This document shows positions 1 through 11,353 of a stretch of DNA of 28,158 bases, one piece after another. Positions within the stretch are counted from its first letter, which is position 1, and each line of letters starts with the position of its first letter. The position numbers and the translations under genes were made by a program. The DNA comes from Podila epigama (Eukaryota > Mortierellomycota > Mortierellomycetes > Mortierellales > Mortierellaceae), in NCBI GenBank assembly GCA_015679605.1, contig JAAAVE010000154.1, positions 1,397 through 29,554 of the forward strand, given 5' to 3'. The notes beneath the pieces were generated by a model. That model saw only the letters and a list, made by a program, of their open reading frames with translations. It did not search any database and was not told the DNA's origin.

Positions 1-2476
1 CACTTTCACGTTATCCACACCCACAACATGAACTCGACATGACATGACACGACATGACACTGTTCCAACACACAGACACACACACACACACAACATACGC
101 GCATGTACAACGCATCCAATTGTTTGAAGCAAAAAAAAGACAAAAAAAGACAACCATGCTCCATGGGAAGAAGGGTCACAACACCCACGCGTGAATGAAC
201 GTTTGACGTTGACATTATCGATACAAAAGACTATCTCTATTCCATCATTCATGGTGCCATGTCATGACCGCAAGAAGCGAGCCTGAGTAAAAAGAAAAAG
301 CACCCTGACGAAATACTCGAGGTACGACACTAACAGGACGGACCATGGACTGTCCGTACAAGTGTGCGACTATGTCTACTGCCATTCTTGGCATCGATCT
401 TCCACACCACTCAACTCTACTCCAAATCTCACTAAACTCCCACTAGACAGCGTTTTCCATCCATCGAGACTGGTGGAATTTTTCAAGGCAGAATGTTCAT
501 AATATTCCGAGTCCAAACACAGAAACATTCAAGATGCACATGCACACGCGCGATTTTGCCATCATCGTTGAACAGCACAGGTTACTCTTACTCAACGAAA
601 CGCGACACCACATGCACCTTTTTTTTTAACAAGTTTTCCTTTAGTCAGATGGATGGATGGATGGATGGACAGACACGAAACCACAACAATTGTTCCATTG
701 CATCTTGTAGTGCTGAAGCCCTTGTTTCTCTGCCACATTCAGATATACAATACGCACATATTCACGCATACACACACTCACTCACACACACACTCTCTCT
801 CTCTCTTTCTTTCTTTCTTCCAATCTCTCCTTGACTTGACATCCACCCCTCGTGGTTCGTTGTCCTTGCGTTGTTGTCCTTGCCTCTTCTCTCGTTTCTC
901 CTGTCAGACATTTGTTCTTGTGCCTCTCTTCTCCTTCTGTACTCCTCCCTGATTTTTTTTTTCCCTGCCTTGCTGTCATACAAGTGCATCTGGGGTAAGT
1001 ATGGATAATTACACCTAAAGGCAATGACATGACTATCAAAGCGAAGTCGTTCCCCCCCCTCTTCCTTCCCAATAATAATAAAAAAAAAGTCTCCCTTCAT
1101 CCCATCATTGTGACAACGTAGGTCTCATGGATGAGCGAGGCCAGAACAGAATCGTATCTGACCCTGTGGTCTTGCCATCTCTCTACTGCAGTCCAATATA
1201 TTCTTTCGGTAGGGCTAAAAAGCCAGTATAGCTTTTAAACCTCCACTCATGTTCTTCTCTTTTGGGGGGTTTCGTCAACAGACACATGCTATGCTTTTCA
1301 AACATGGCAATATATAAGTGATATCGAGAACTGGAATCCCATGATAGACTGAGCCGGAGGAGCCATTGTCGAGTCAAAAACCCCTTTCCTCGTGGCGAGC
1401 AAAGAAACCCAAACCCACCATATTTTTTTTTTTTTTTGTTACGCATGCACCAAACGTCATAGGAATGATGTATGTTGTGGCTGTGTCCATGTGCTTGTGG
1501 CAGTGAGAGAACACTACTTTTCATTTCACCCCCCAACCACATCCTTCACTGGGCAAATTTGATATGCAGGACAGGGCCCTATCGAGTACTCATCGAGTTG
1601 TGCCTGAAGAGAAACCGCACACACCACGGACTACCAGACTACTGGACAAGGTGTCTCCGTAGTTATCGGCTACTCACTAAGCATCTTATAACCACCCTTT
1701 TGGATGGAGTGATCCCATTCGCATGTTTGGCATCCCGTCCCTCATTTCAGTAAAGCCATTCCCACAATTGACACAATTGACCACATTGGACCACATTGGG
1801 CAACAAAAAGTCATCTCACTTTTCTTTTGTGAAAAATGTTTGAGGCTCCTTTGCCGTTGTTGTTTTGTGTTCTCAGTTACCTTTCGTGTCTTGTCTCCTG
1901 CAGCGTGTTCCCTCTCTCCTTGCCTCGATAAAATTCAAAAAAGAAATGTATGCAAGTATGCAGCGGAAAGGTGATAAAAGAAAGCCTTATTTTCTTTTTT
2001 TCCCTGCCTGTTCTTGTTTTTGTTAGGCTGGAGGTTTGAAGTGAGGTGAGGGGTAAAGAGAGATTGAAAGAAGGAAAGAAAACAAACGAGAAAGAGGTAT
2101 CAAAAAAAAAAAATAATAGCTCTGATTGTTTCTTTTTGGCTCATCTGCTCCCCTGTCTTGCTCACTCACTCACTCACTCACTCACTCACCCTGTGGGTGT
2201 TGGATGTGAGCGAGTACAGTCTTACAATTCTCGCATACTCGCCCATTTTTCTTGTTTAGTGGCGAATACAAGGTCTCTTTTATCCTTATCTGTCATTGGG
2301 TGTGATTATTACATGATTGATGAGCCTTTAGTCTGTTCTGTGCTTTCGGTGCGTTGTTGCATGGTTGTTGTTAGCGTTGGCGGTGGTGTTGTGTTTGTTG
2401 CAATTGCAGGTTATTGTTGTTGTGGCTGTTATTTTTTTGCAGTTACTTTTAGTAGTTTATATTATACGTTAAAAGT
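1..2476. other. Intergenic spacer rich in microsatellites, no supported gene
   Basis: No reading frame here resembles a known family, and no chain of splice-joined exons could be assembled. It holds a CA tract (about 69-92), a GGAT-type tandem tract (about 647-669), a mixed CA/CT/TTTC tract (about 769-820) and a CTCA tract (2161-2189). The part from about 1100 to 1900 is less repetitive but its open frames have no recognisable protein character. The right end is the 3' flank of the minus-strand BAP31-like gene. Confidence 0.6.
2161..2189 (+). repeat. (CTCA)n tetranucleotide microsatellite
   Basis: Seven consecutive CTCA units. The same unit recurs at 7646-7668 and near 23267-23279, so it is a common simple repeat in this genome's spacers. 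Confidence 0.9.
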
Positions 2477-3730
2477 CTAGATATCCTTCTTGTCTTCAGT
2501 CCGAGTTCCCTTGAGCTTGCGCTCCATGGCAGTGTTCTCATCAGCCATGCGAAGATACTCCTCCTGCTGCTGCTTGGCTTGCTTCATGAGATTCTCCAGG
2601 TCGGCCTTGGTCGATGTGTAACTGGCAGCAATCTCTGTCAGCTCCTTGAGTTCCTTCTGCAAAGCCGCCTCTGAATCCAGCAAGCGTTTGTACTCCTTGC
2701 TCTGCTGTTCAGCCTATATAGGTTGACATAGCGATGATGATGAGAACCAGGAAAACATAGTTTAATCACCATGAAGTGTAAAGTACCAAAGACAATACAT
2801 CATCACTTACCTGCTTCTTGACAACCTCCATCAGCTCCTCGCTCTTGACCAGATCCAAAAGCATCACAAAGGTACGGTTCAAAATCAGAGACAAGAACAA
2901 AGTGTATCCAGTCAAATACCTACACGATCCAAAGAGGACACGTACCATGTCAATTAATCGGTCATTCATCAAAAACATCTCTGCACAGCAATGAGACTCA
3001 GTGAAGCACTCCTCACAAAACTTACATGTTACGTTGGTAGTAGAATCGCTTGGTGGCAAACGCAGCTGCAGCATGACCGAGCAAATCGCCCCTTTTCTTG
3101 ATTTCATCAGCCTTCACCACGCTGTTCAAAGAATCTAGAAGCACAAAATTAAAACGTTGTAGTTAAGCGTCATGATTCATACTGGAGTGTGTGCGCCATG
3201 ATTCTTTTTCTTTTTCTTTTTCTTTTTGTAATTACCAATGAAGAGAACAAAGACAAGGCTATAGAGATTTGAACATTTGAACAATGAAATAAATGATAAG
3301 TAATCGTGAACGATTGACACATTATCAAACGCGGGTTAGAGTCACCTTTGAGCGATGAATTCCTTACACAAACACAATCTTCATAACAAAGCGAGCCTGG
3401 GACGCGAACGGGGATGTTGAAAGGAACTTGAGCAAACCCTTTCTCCACTTGAAAGGAAGAGGCAACTAAGAAGGAAAAAATAATGATAAATAACATAAGT
3501 TCGCGTCCAAAAAAAAAGGGTGGGACATGTTGCCTCTTTGGCAGCAAAATTGATTTTGAAAAAAGAAATGACTTACGATGAGGAATAGAAATGTGATCAT
3601 CTAAAATGAAGGAGAATTAAGTCAGCCATGATCTGTCCAGAATAAAAAAGAAAGAATCTTCATGGAGTGCTTCGTCCATCCATACCTCTGTCATGAGAAG
3701 ACCAAAGACTAAGGAATATGAGAGTGACAT
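2477..3730 (-). CDS. BAP31: BAP31/YET-like endoplasmic reticulum transmembrane protein
   Basis: Seven exons: 3730-3686, 3600-3577, 3465-3368, 3258-3236, 3134-3026, 2919-2811 and 2713-2477. All introns are GT-AG and all phases agree, giving 214 residues. The start reads MSLSYSLVFGLLMTE, very close to yeast Yet3 (established family). Visible parts are a first membrane segment (about 1-23), the basic loop LPLPFKWRK (24-32), a second segment (about 49-63), the conserved KRFYYQRNMY (92-101) leading into a third segment, and a coiled coil (about 125-205). The C-terminus is KKDI, a classical KKXX dilysine ER-retrieval signal. Family members act in the ER membrane in cargo export and quality control. 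Length is a little short of the human protein. Two internal exons are only 24 and 23 nt. The gene diverges from PDX2. Function in this organism is inferred. Confidence 0.93.
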
Positions 3731-4368
3731 TGTGAAGAGTTTAGGACAAAAGTGTGAGGAGGTTCAAGAATGAAGAGAGAATGAATGAATGGTGGTTGCC
3801 TTTCTTTTTTAAAGTATGAGCTGAACCAAGACAAATAATAAAAAAAAGGATGCCCAAAGCATGCTTGGCACTGGCTCGTGAGGACCAGCACACCTCATAG
3901 TGACGTTGAAAAAAAAAGGGCCAAGCAATTTGAGCCGCGTGTCTGACATGCGACTTGCTCTTTTTTGTTACGAGCCCTGGAAGTGCTTTTCCATTCTGTC
4001 TGAGCGCGTCGTGGCATGCTGCTCCTACTCCACATGATGCTCTGCCTACAGAAGATGCATCTTTTGCAGACATCACAGACAGACAAAGTCTGTATCCCTA
4101 CCATGCTCACGCTCCTGCCCAAAGGTATTCGCAGTGGTGCCATCTCACTGTTATCCCACGCCACCGCCACTGAACTATGAGAATTTTAAACGGAACGAAT
4201 CAAACAAATCGAGATTTTTTTTTTTTTTTTTTTTTTTCCCTCCGCAGTGACTCGGTGGAGAATAAGCTCTTCAAATATTTTTGCTTTATTCTCTTTCACC
4301 TCTCTAAACCCCGCATCGCATCTCTTCACTTCACTTCACTTCACCTCATTTCATCTCATCCAATCACA
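3731..4368. promoter_or_regulatory. Divergent promoter region between BAP31-like gene and PDX2
   Basis: This 638-bp spacer separates two divergent starts, so it must hold both promoters. A T23 homopolymer runs from 4215 to 4237, about 130 bp before the PDX2 start, and may exclude nucleosomes (inference). A CTTCA/CTCAT pyrimidine-rich leader (about 4320-4365) runs up to the PDX2 ATG. I found no clear TATA box and no convincing gene in either strand. Confidence 0.55.
4215..4237 (+). repeat. T23 homopolymer upstream of PDX2
   Basis: Twenty-three consecutive T residues about 130 bp before the PDX2 start. Homopolymers of this length are prone to slippage and to length errors in assemblies. Confidence 0.9.
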
Positions 4369-5162
4369 ATGGCACAGGAACAGGCACAGGAACAAAAGCA
4401 AATCAGAGTCGGTGTCCTTGGTAATGCATCAACTACTACAGAGGATCTCCACCAGCAATCTTCTTTGCTGATCAGCAAACAGACTCCACCTCATGTGTTT
4501 AACACTCTTCATACTTGTTCATTCACCCCATTGTAGCTCTTCAAGGCGCTTTCTCAGAACACATTATCCTCTTGAACACTCTTCCACAAGTATCTGAAGC
4601 TGTTGCTATCAGGAATGCCAAGGAAATTGCAGAGGTCGATGCGTTGGTTATCCCTGGCGGAGAGTCGACTACTATGGCCCTGATCGCTGAGCGATCTGGA
4701 TTTTTGCCCGACCTGAAGGAGTTTGTTCGTACACACCCTACTTGGGGAACCTGCGCAGGCTTGATCTTGCTCTCAGAGGCTGTGACCTCGGGTGGTACCT
4801 TGAAGGGTGACCAGAAGCTGTTGGGCGGTCTGAGCATCACAATCAAGCGCAATGCGTTTGGCACTCAAAAGGAGAGCTTTGAGGCTGGTCTGCACGTCGA
4901 GGGTCTGGATAATGCTGAGAAGCTATTCCCTGGTGTTTTCATCCGTGCACCAGTCATTGACGAGATTATTAAGCCAGAAGAGGTCCAGGTCGTGGCCAAG
5001 TTGGAGCGGGACTATGGCTCGACGCCCAAGGGCACCATCGTTGCTGTGCGCCAGGGACACCTTCTCGGAACTGCCTTCCATCCAGAGCTCACCCGGGACA
5101 ACAGAATGCATCTCTTCTTTGTCAAGATGGCACAGGAGTGGATTGCCCAGCAAAACAAGTAG
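4369..5162 (+). CDS. PDX2: Pyridoxal 5'-phosphate synthase glutaminase subunit (PDX2/SNO)
   Basis: Two exons, 4369-4420 and 4537-5162, joined across a 116-bp GT-AG intron (4421-4536), give 225 residues. The joined sequence reads RVGVLALQGAF, the hallmark PDX2 start, which neither exon provides alone. Also visible are PGGESTT (57-63), the nucleophile elbow WGTCAG with Cys90, and FHPE with His199 and Glu201 completing the Cys-His-Glu triad. The family hydrolyses glutamine and channels ammonia to the PDX1/SNZ synthase, which makes pyridoxal 5'-phosphate in the cytosol. A hydrophilic Glu/Gln-rich stretch (about 2-11) precedes the domain. The length is slightly above the usual ~190-220 because of that stretch. 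No PDX1 partner lies in this window. The start is supported by a pyrimidine-rich leader ending in ACAATGG. Confidence 0.97.
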
Positions 5163-5564
5163 ACAACACCTTTCATCATCTCATCTTATTAGACATTTCA
5201 CTCTGACCATTTTTATCTGTAGAGGCAGTCTGAATACAAATCAACAATGGAACAATCCACGACTGTAAGCGCTCGACTTTTTTACATTGTTATTATTCAT
5301 GATGGTTACTTCATTTGATCCTTTTCCTCACCTTTCGATATGTTGATATATTCTGTGAATACTCTTGCGCCGGATATTTCATGACTCATCGCCAAGAGGT
5401 CTTTATTTGTTTTTTGCCTTTGTTGTTGGCAAAAGAATGACAGGCACGTCCTCAAGGTTATGAAGAATAGAAATTAAATCACGTGCCACGCATTCCTCTA
5501 CAAAAAAAAAGGGAATGGGTCAAGTCTTCATGAACTACAAAAACTGACGCCAAGCAAACCCATC
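5163..5564. promoter_or_regulatory. PDX2 3' flank and ENV7-like kinase promoter, with one CACGTG E-box
   Basis: A 402-bp spacer between two plus-strand genes. The only recognisable site is the palindrome CACGTG at 5480-5485, 80 bp before the kinase start; this is the core site of class B bHLH factors. There is also a short A9 run (about 5502-5510). No terminator-like or RNA structure was recognised. Confidence 0.45.
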
Positions 5565-7374
5565 ATGAACCCCATCACCGACGCCATTATCTCGACTATT
5601 ACTGATGCTATAAACACTTTTACAGGATGCTGTCTTCCTAACCCAACACTTTACATTAACCGGAGGTCATTCAAGGTCATCAAGTTGCTTGGCGAAGGGT
5701 AAGCTACAGCAATTTCAAGAAGCACCAAACTTCATTCCTTTTTTACTTTAAAACCTGTTCCTTAATAGATGCTTTGGCTTTCAACGCCAACCCACTTCCT
5801 GGGACTATCACACACTAACATCTTGTTCATACGATATTAATACCTCTTCAACACCAATACTGACATCCATTCTTTGCTTTTCATTCTTTTTTTTTCCATA
5901 CATATTTTTTTGTCCTTTTGGCGGGATATGCACGAATTTTTGTTCTTGATTTCATTTCGTCCTGCAGTGGGTTCAGCTTTGTGTACCTCGTTCAGGATGT
6001 GGCCACTGGTCGACTTTACGCTTTGAAAAAAATCAGGTGTCCCTTTGGAAGTGAGGGCGTACAGGATGCTATGAAGGAAGCAGAAATGTACAGGACATTT
6101 CAACATGAGAATGTCATCAAAGTAGTCGTAAGTTAGCGGTGGAGGAAAGCAAAAAAGGATGCTCCTATGTGTGACAAGTCGTGCGTTGTGTCTCGTGGTT
6201 TTCTTGGCAACTCATACATGGTCAACTTTTTATTTTTGCGTCTCTTTTATCTGTGTACATGTTGTCGACGCATCGGAGTAGGACACTTGTGTTGTATCGG
6301 ACAAGGATGGTAGCAAACTCGTATATATCTTTCTACCTTATTTCAAGCGAGGCAACTTGTTGGATGCTATATCAGCCAATTTGCTACACCACACCCATTT
6401 TTCGGAACCAGACATGCTGCGCTTCTTCAGAGGCATTTGCTATGGTGTTAGAGCTCTACATTGCCATCGCCTGCCTAATGTGCCCATCAGTTCTCGGGAG
6501 CAAGAGGAGGCGCACTCGGGCATCGAGGTATGGGAATCTCGTACGAATATGCGCCGTCAAGGGTCTGCAACGTCATTCACGGGATCAGAGACTGGTACCA
6601 ACTTGCAGGACATGAGTCGAAACGACCTGAGGGGCGACCAGGGAGCCAGACGGACACCACCGATGTCGAACGGATTGTCATCGCCTCAGGATAACGATGC
6701 TGTGATTGTGCCCTTTTCCCATCGCGACATCAAGCCAGCCAATGTGTTGATTGCGGATGATGGACAGACACCTGTACTCATGGACTTTGGATCGATGGCA
6801 AGAGCTCGTGTCAAGATCCAGACTCGACAGCAGGCCTTACATGAGCAGGACCTGGCAGCTGAACAGTGTTCAATGCCTTATCGAGCTCCGGAGCTTTTTG
6901 ATGTCAAGACTGGCACCACATTGGATGAGAAAGTGGATATTTGGGTAAGCCTGAAGCTGGAAAGAGAAGAGAGAAGACAGAAGAGAGAAGATGAAGAAAG
7001 AACCCTTGTTGTTTGAATTGGTATGGACCTACTTTGAAACTAACAAGGACCTTTCCCCCCTCCCTCCCTTCTCCGAAAATATACATTTGAATGAATGTGT
7101 GGCTTCAATGGTAAAATAGTCACTTGGCTGCACGCTGTACGCGATGGCTTATGGTACATCGCCCTTTGAGACAAACCAGATCAATCAAGGAGGGTCGATA
7201 GCACTGGCGGTCCTCAATGGAACTGTGCGGTTCCCAACAACGGGTCAGCAGGACCGATATTCGAACGAGTTCCGGGATTTGATCAAGGCTATGCTTGTGG
7301 TGGACCCAGCGAATCGCCCAGACATTCATGAGGTGATAGAGCGGGTGGATGCACTTTTGGCGCGACCACTTTGA
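5565..7374 (+). CDS. ENV7: ENV7/STK16-like serine/threonine protein kinase
   Basis: Four exons, 5565-5698, 5968-6127, 6282-6944 and 7120-7374, all in phase, give 403 residues. The glycine loop GEGGFSFVYLV (43-53) is rebuilt across intron 1. Lys65 in YALKKI, HRDIKPANV (245-253), DFGS (266-269) and APE (300-302) make a complete catalytic set. EQCSMPYRAPELF, SLGCTLYAMAYG and SIALAVLNG match the NAK-family STK16/Env7 type. Cys22-Cys23 upstream of the domain resembles the N-terminal cysteines that are palmitoylated in Env7 and STK16, which places those kinases on vacuole or Golgi membranes. An 80-odd residue Ser/Gly/polar insertion (about 160-243) sits directly before the HRD motif and is absent from human STK16. 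The 269-bp first intron is pyrimidine-rich. Substrate is unknown. Confidence 0.94.
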
Positions 7375-8083
7375 ATGGATTTATTTAAAAGAGATATGTA
7401 CATGTTATGTTATGTTATGTTTTCATCTTATACAAGTACAAGTCAAGTTTTGGATGTTGAAGTGGAAAGTGACATGAAATGACATGATGAGAGCTGTGAA
7501 GGTGAGATGTGGATGTGTGAAGTGGATGTGTAGAAGTAATGAAGAAGTGACTCAGGATTGGGTGACTGGCTGTGTTCTGCTTGATTTTGACTGGTGCTTA
7601 AACAGAGTTCCCTTTCATGACCCACTTTTTCCCTCTCTTTTTCTCTACTCACTCACTCACTCACTCACAAATTCATTTGATTTTTGATTTTTGATACATC
7701 AAAATATAAATATATCACCTCTTCACTCTCTTTTCCTTCTTTCATCACTCCTCCACTCGTCCATCCTTCACTCGACTTAAGCAACTCAACTGTATATCAC
7801 TCTTCAAGCAAGCACTTGTCCCATTGTCACACACACATTACACACACATACACATACCCATACCCATACATATCACACTCACACAGCACTACTATCCAAA
7901 CAATCATCTTTCACCACCTACAATTTTCTAACAACAGCAACCTCAACCTCCTCACTCACCTTCACTGTTTTGTTCGACGACCCCAGTTTGCATCCCACAT
8001 CCTACGATCGTCCAAGCATCGCAGCCTTACCGATTGCACTCTATCCAGCTAACCGACACAGTCGAGGCGCCCTCCTTTCCCTC

Positions 8084-8122
<39 letters not shown>

Positions 8123-8124
8123 CC
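7375..8124. promoter_or_regulatory. Spacer and 5' leader region of the PDK-like gene
   Basis: This 750-bp spacer contains an ATGTT tandem (about 7401-7422), a CTCA-type tract (7646-7668), CA-rich DNA (about 7830-7890) and a CT dinucleotide tract (8088-8120) ending four bases before the start codon. Its right half is strongly pyrimidine/AC-rich, as expected for a fungal 5' untranslated leader. No gene was recognised. Confidence 0.55.
8088..8120 (+). repeat. (CT)16 dinucleotide tract abutting the PDK-like start codon
   Basis: Thirty-three bases of uninterrupted CT repeat end at 8120; CACC and then the ATG at 8125 follow. In the mRNA this would be a pyrimidine tract within the last 40 nt of the 5' leader. 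Confidence 0.9.
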
Positions 8125-11100
8125 ATGAACAGAACTCAGGCAGCCCTGCATGCTTTGCCCAGTGATCTGATCAACAAACTATGTAGATCCAAAGCAACAA
8201 GGCTCTCAGTAGGTGCTTTTCAAACCCCCATTGTATTTCGTTTCTTCTTTTTCTTGCTACCTTGAGTAACAACATCACTCATTGTTAATGCAACTAACGT
8301 AACGCCCTGACATTCCTCCTTCCTTAAACGTTAGCTCAAGCAAATGTACACACTTGGGAGGTATGACAATCTTACAACTCTCGTGTGATTCCGGATCGAC
8401 TACATTGCGTTGTGTTGGTGGGGATGGGTTGGGTTATGTATCGAGCTAAGCTTGGAGATGAGGGGTGGTGGTCTACATGTGAGAATTTGTGTGTGTATGT
8501 GTAAGTGTGTGTGTGTGTTTCTCTTGTTCCTCTTTCCACCACTTTTTTGATGTCTAGTTTAGATGCCTTTGGTTCTTCAAAAGCCTTCTCCAACATGTGA
8601 GGGATTATACACAAACAGAACGAGGCATATTTTAGCGTGTGAAAGGAAGAAGGGATGCATCCAAAATTATGTTCTCCTTTTGGGACTCTAGGCTGGTTTC
8701 TAGCTCTTTCAACAACGTCATTGGGCGCCTGTAAAACAGACTAACTGTTGCTTGTGATTCTTTACATTTCTTTTTTCCCGTCTGAAGAAAGAGATGTATT
8801 TGGATAGTTTTGTCCATTTAGGGATGGTCTGGGGTAAAAGAGAGTGTGTGTTGTGTGAGTGAGTGTGTGTCATGAAAAAAAAGGGTACTCTTTGGAGAGA
8901 GAGCTTATTTGCGAGGTGCCCTGACCATGTACGGTCCAACACATGCAAAAATAATCCCCCCGCACATCACACTCAGCGGAACATTGGAAGATGGACAATA
9001 ATGAAAGGGCTTCCGTCTTCTCTTCTTTCAAAGACAACAATAATAATGTCTCAGTGACACACTTCCTCAGAGACACACACCGATACACCGAACCGATGGG
9101 GGATGCGGGTCCGTCCGTCCATCCATCCATCCATTCATTCATTCATCCTCAAACTCACCTTCCAACCCCCAAAAAAAACAAAATACACTTTGTCTTGTGA
9201 AAAAAATATGAGTCTAATGAGCCATTGTTATAACTTCTCTCCTTCATTTTAAACTTAGACATGTCCTCGAGTCAAAGAATCAAGGCGCACTGGTCATCCC
9301 TGCTGTGTTCTTACACCAGGAACTGCCCATCCGTCTGTCCCACGCCCTAAAGATGCTCAACTCGAGTTCACTCCCTGTTAATATGTCTGATATGCCAACG
9401 TTCCAGCATATTGCCCGGTCGTATTTAGAAGACATCAGGTACAGTTGCTCGTCCATGCTCACATCCCTTTTTAATTCTTTGGCCAGAGTTTTTGTTCAAA
9501 TGGGTGCAATGGCTCAGAGAAGAAGAAAAAAAAAAAAAAAAAAGAGGGGTGCCTAGACACATGTTTGTCTAGTCCATCCCTAGAGCACATACCGCTCATT
9601 CTCCACAAACAAAATGCAAAACAACAATAATGAGTGACATGACAAAAAAGAGTCATCGTTCTCAACTCAACCACTCTTGAATACCTTGCACACATACAAA
9701 CTCAAAAAAAAAAAAAAATCCTTTGGCTCGTGGGTTTCGGCAACTTCAGGGACAGCACAGTTCCCGAGTAAATCAAAAGGAAGAGGACAAAAAAAATATC
9801 CATGTTCATGAATGTGTAGGCAACACGTTTTCTTCCTTCGCAACAACATATAGTCTCACAGGACATAGTGGATTGGACAAACAAAGCATAAAAAAAAAGA
9901 CTAGGGCCTGCAGTGTTTCGCATGGTTCATGCCTATCCTAGACCATTGGGTCATAGACCATGGAGAATTGACGCATGTACACTGACCACTCTCTAACAAT
10001 ATGTATCTTCGTCCATCAAAAATTACATCTAATAGTATGGTAACGCAAATGCCGAAACCATCTACGCCTCAGTTGGAAGAAGAATTTACAGCCCTTCTCA
10101 GGACCCTGGAACAACGCCACAAAATCAAGATGCTGGCCATCAGCCGAGGCTTCAGGGAACTCATGGAGGATATTCAGAGCCGCCAATGTACAGATACAAA
10201 CGCCAATAACTACTACGACTCTCATGCGCTCTACCAACACACTGGCAAGGGATGGACTATCCATCCCCAGGCGGACAGAGACATCCAGACCTTCTTTAAC
10301 CGGTTCTACACCATCAATCTGGGTACACGCCTATTGATTGGCGAGCATCTGGCGCTCCATGACCGAGGAGTGAATCTGGTCCAGCGTGTGAATCCATTAT
10401 CAATATCGAAACGAGCCATTCGGGATGCACAAAAGGTCTGTGCGGCTCATTATGGTGAATCTGCGCCATCAGTTTTGATCCACACACCAAATCCCGACAT
10501 TTCGACAACCTACGTGGACGAGTTCCTACATCGCAACATATACGAGCTACTCAAGAATGCCATGAGAGCAACCTGTGAAGGACAATTACAGAGAGGCTCG
10601 CCCGTTTCGTCTTCGATGGCCGCGGGCTCAAGAGGGATTGCTTCAACGTCAAAGCTGCCTCCAATCAAGCTGGTCTTGGTGGACGGTGGTGAAGATGTGA
10701 CGATCAAGATCTCAGATGAGGGTGGCGGAATGGCCTTGAGCGAGATGGACAAGATCTGGAGCTATGTGCATACAGGCACATCTTCGAATTTGCGAAAGCC
10801 TTCGAGCATGCCGGTGAAGACTCAGACGATTACGACACCTTACCAGCCGCAGGCGCCCAATACCTCAACGCTACTTACGTCGAATGTGTCACCACAACAT
10901 GCACCGCCACCAAACAACGTACTCTATCCAGCAGACTCGATGACTGTTATGGGTGGGTTGGGTAGCGAGGCCAAGGACTACTTGGACCTACCACTGAGCG
11001 GCTCTGGTCATGGACTGCCACTGGCGCGGTTGATTGCGAGGTATTTCGGCGGTGACCTGTCATTGATTTCGATGGAAGGATATGGTACAGATTCTTATCT

Positions 11101-11353
11101 GTCACTGTACCGAGACGATGACCACCTTGAGAACTTTCCCGAGCAAGAGGCAGAGATGGCAGATGAAGTGGATGTGTTCATCAAGGAGATCATGGTTGAA
11201 CCTCAACCAGAGACCCTGTCGTCATATCTGGAGCCTCATTTCGCGCCATTGGTTCGCTCTTCCTCCTCTTCCTCTTCCACTCCTTCAACTGCTGCAACGA
11301 CAACTGCCACACCACCATTGAAAACGAATAATCTCACCACTGCCTCTTTGTAA
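8125..11353 (+). CDS. Mitochondrial pyruvate/branched-chain ketoacid dehydrogenase kinase family protein
   Basis: Five exons, 8125-8208, 8335-8360, 8558-8596, 9259-9438 and 10036-11353, all in phase, give 548 residues. FLHQELPIRLSHALKML matches the PDK/BCKDK N-terminal four-helix domain. LEQRHK places the conserved regulatory histidine at His138. The GHKL ATPase part shows N-box YELLKNAMRAT (Glu280, Asn284), G1 box DEGGG (337-341) and G2 box GSGHGLPLARL. The family phosphorylates and switches off the E1 subunit of mitochondrial 2-oxoacid dehydrogenases. Motifs alone do not separate pyruvate from branched-chain substrates. Unusual points are about 75 residues of Pro/Thr/Ser-rich insertion between G1 and G2, a Ser/Thr-rich C-terminal tail, and two introns of about 600-660 bp. 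The N-terminus lacks a strong presequence. Overlapping AATAAA signals lie at 11400-11415. Confidence 0.92.

Noticed and set aside
493-952. Overlapping plus-strand open frames of 99-113 codons
   Set aside because: They translate CA/CT/GGAT microsatellites into Thr/His/Leu/Ser runs and have no protein-like composition or splice partners.
1183-1753. Open frames on both strands in the left spacer (119 and 93 codons)
   Set aside because: No recognisable motif, no coherent exon chain, and the two strands overlap; composition is not gene-like.
2714-2810. GTGATGA near the 5' end of the last BAP31 intron as a snoRNA C box
   Set aside because: It overlaps the splice donor and there is no D box in the 97-bp intron.
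4177-4536. Open frame running through PDX2 exon 1 into its intron
   Set aside because: The PDX2 homology continues only after removing 4421-4536; the extension upstream of 4369 is poly-Phe from the T23 tract.
8597-10035. Intronic box C/D snoRNA in the long PDK-like introns
   Set aside because: I found no paired C box (RTGATGA) and D box (CTGA) at a workable spacing in either intron.
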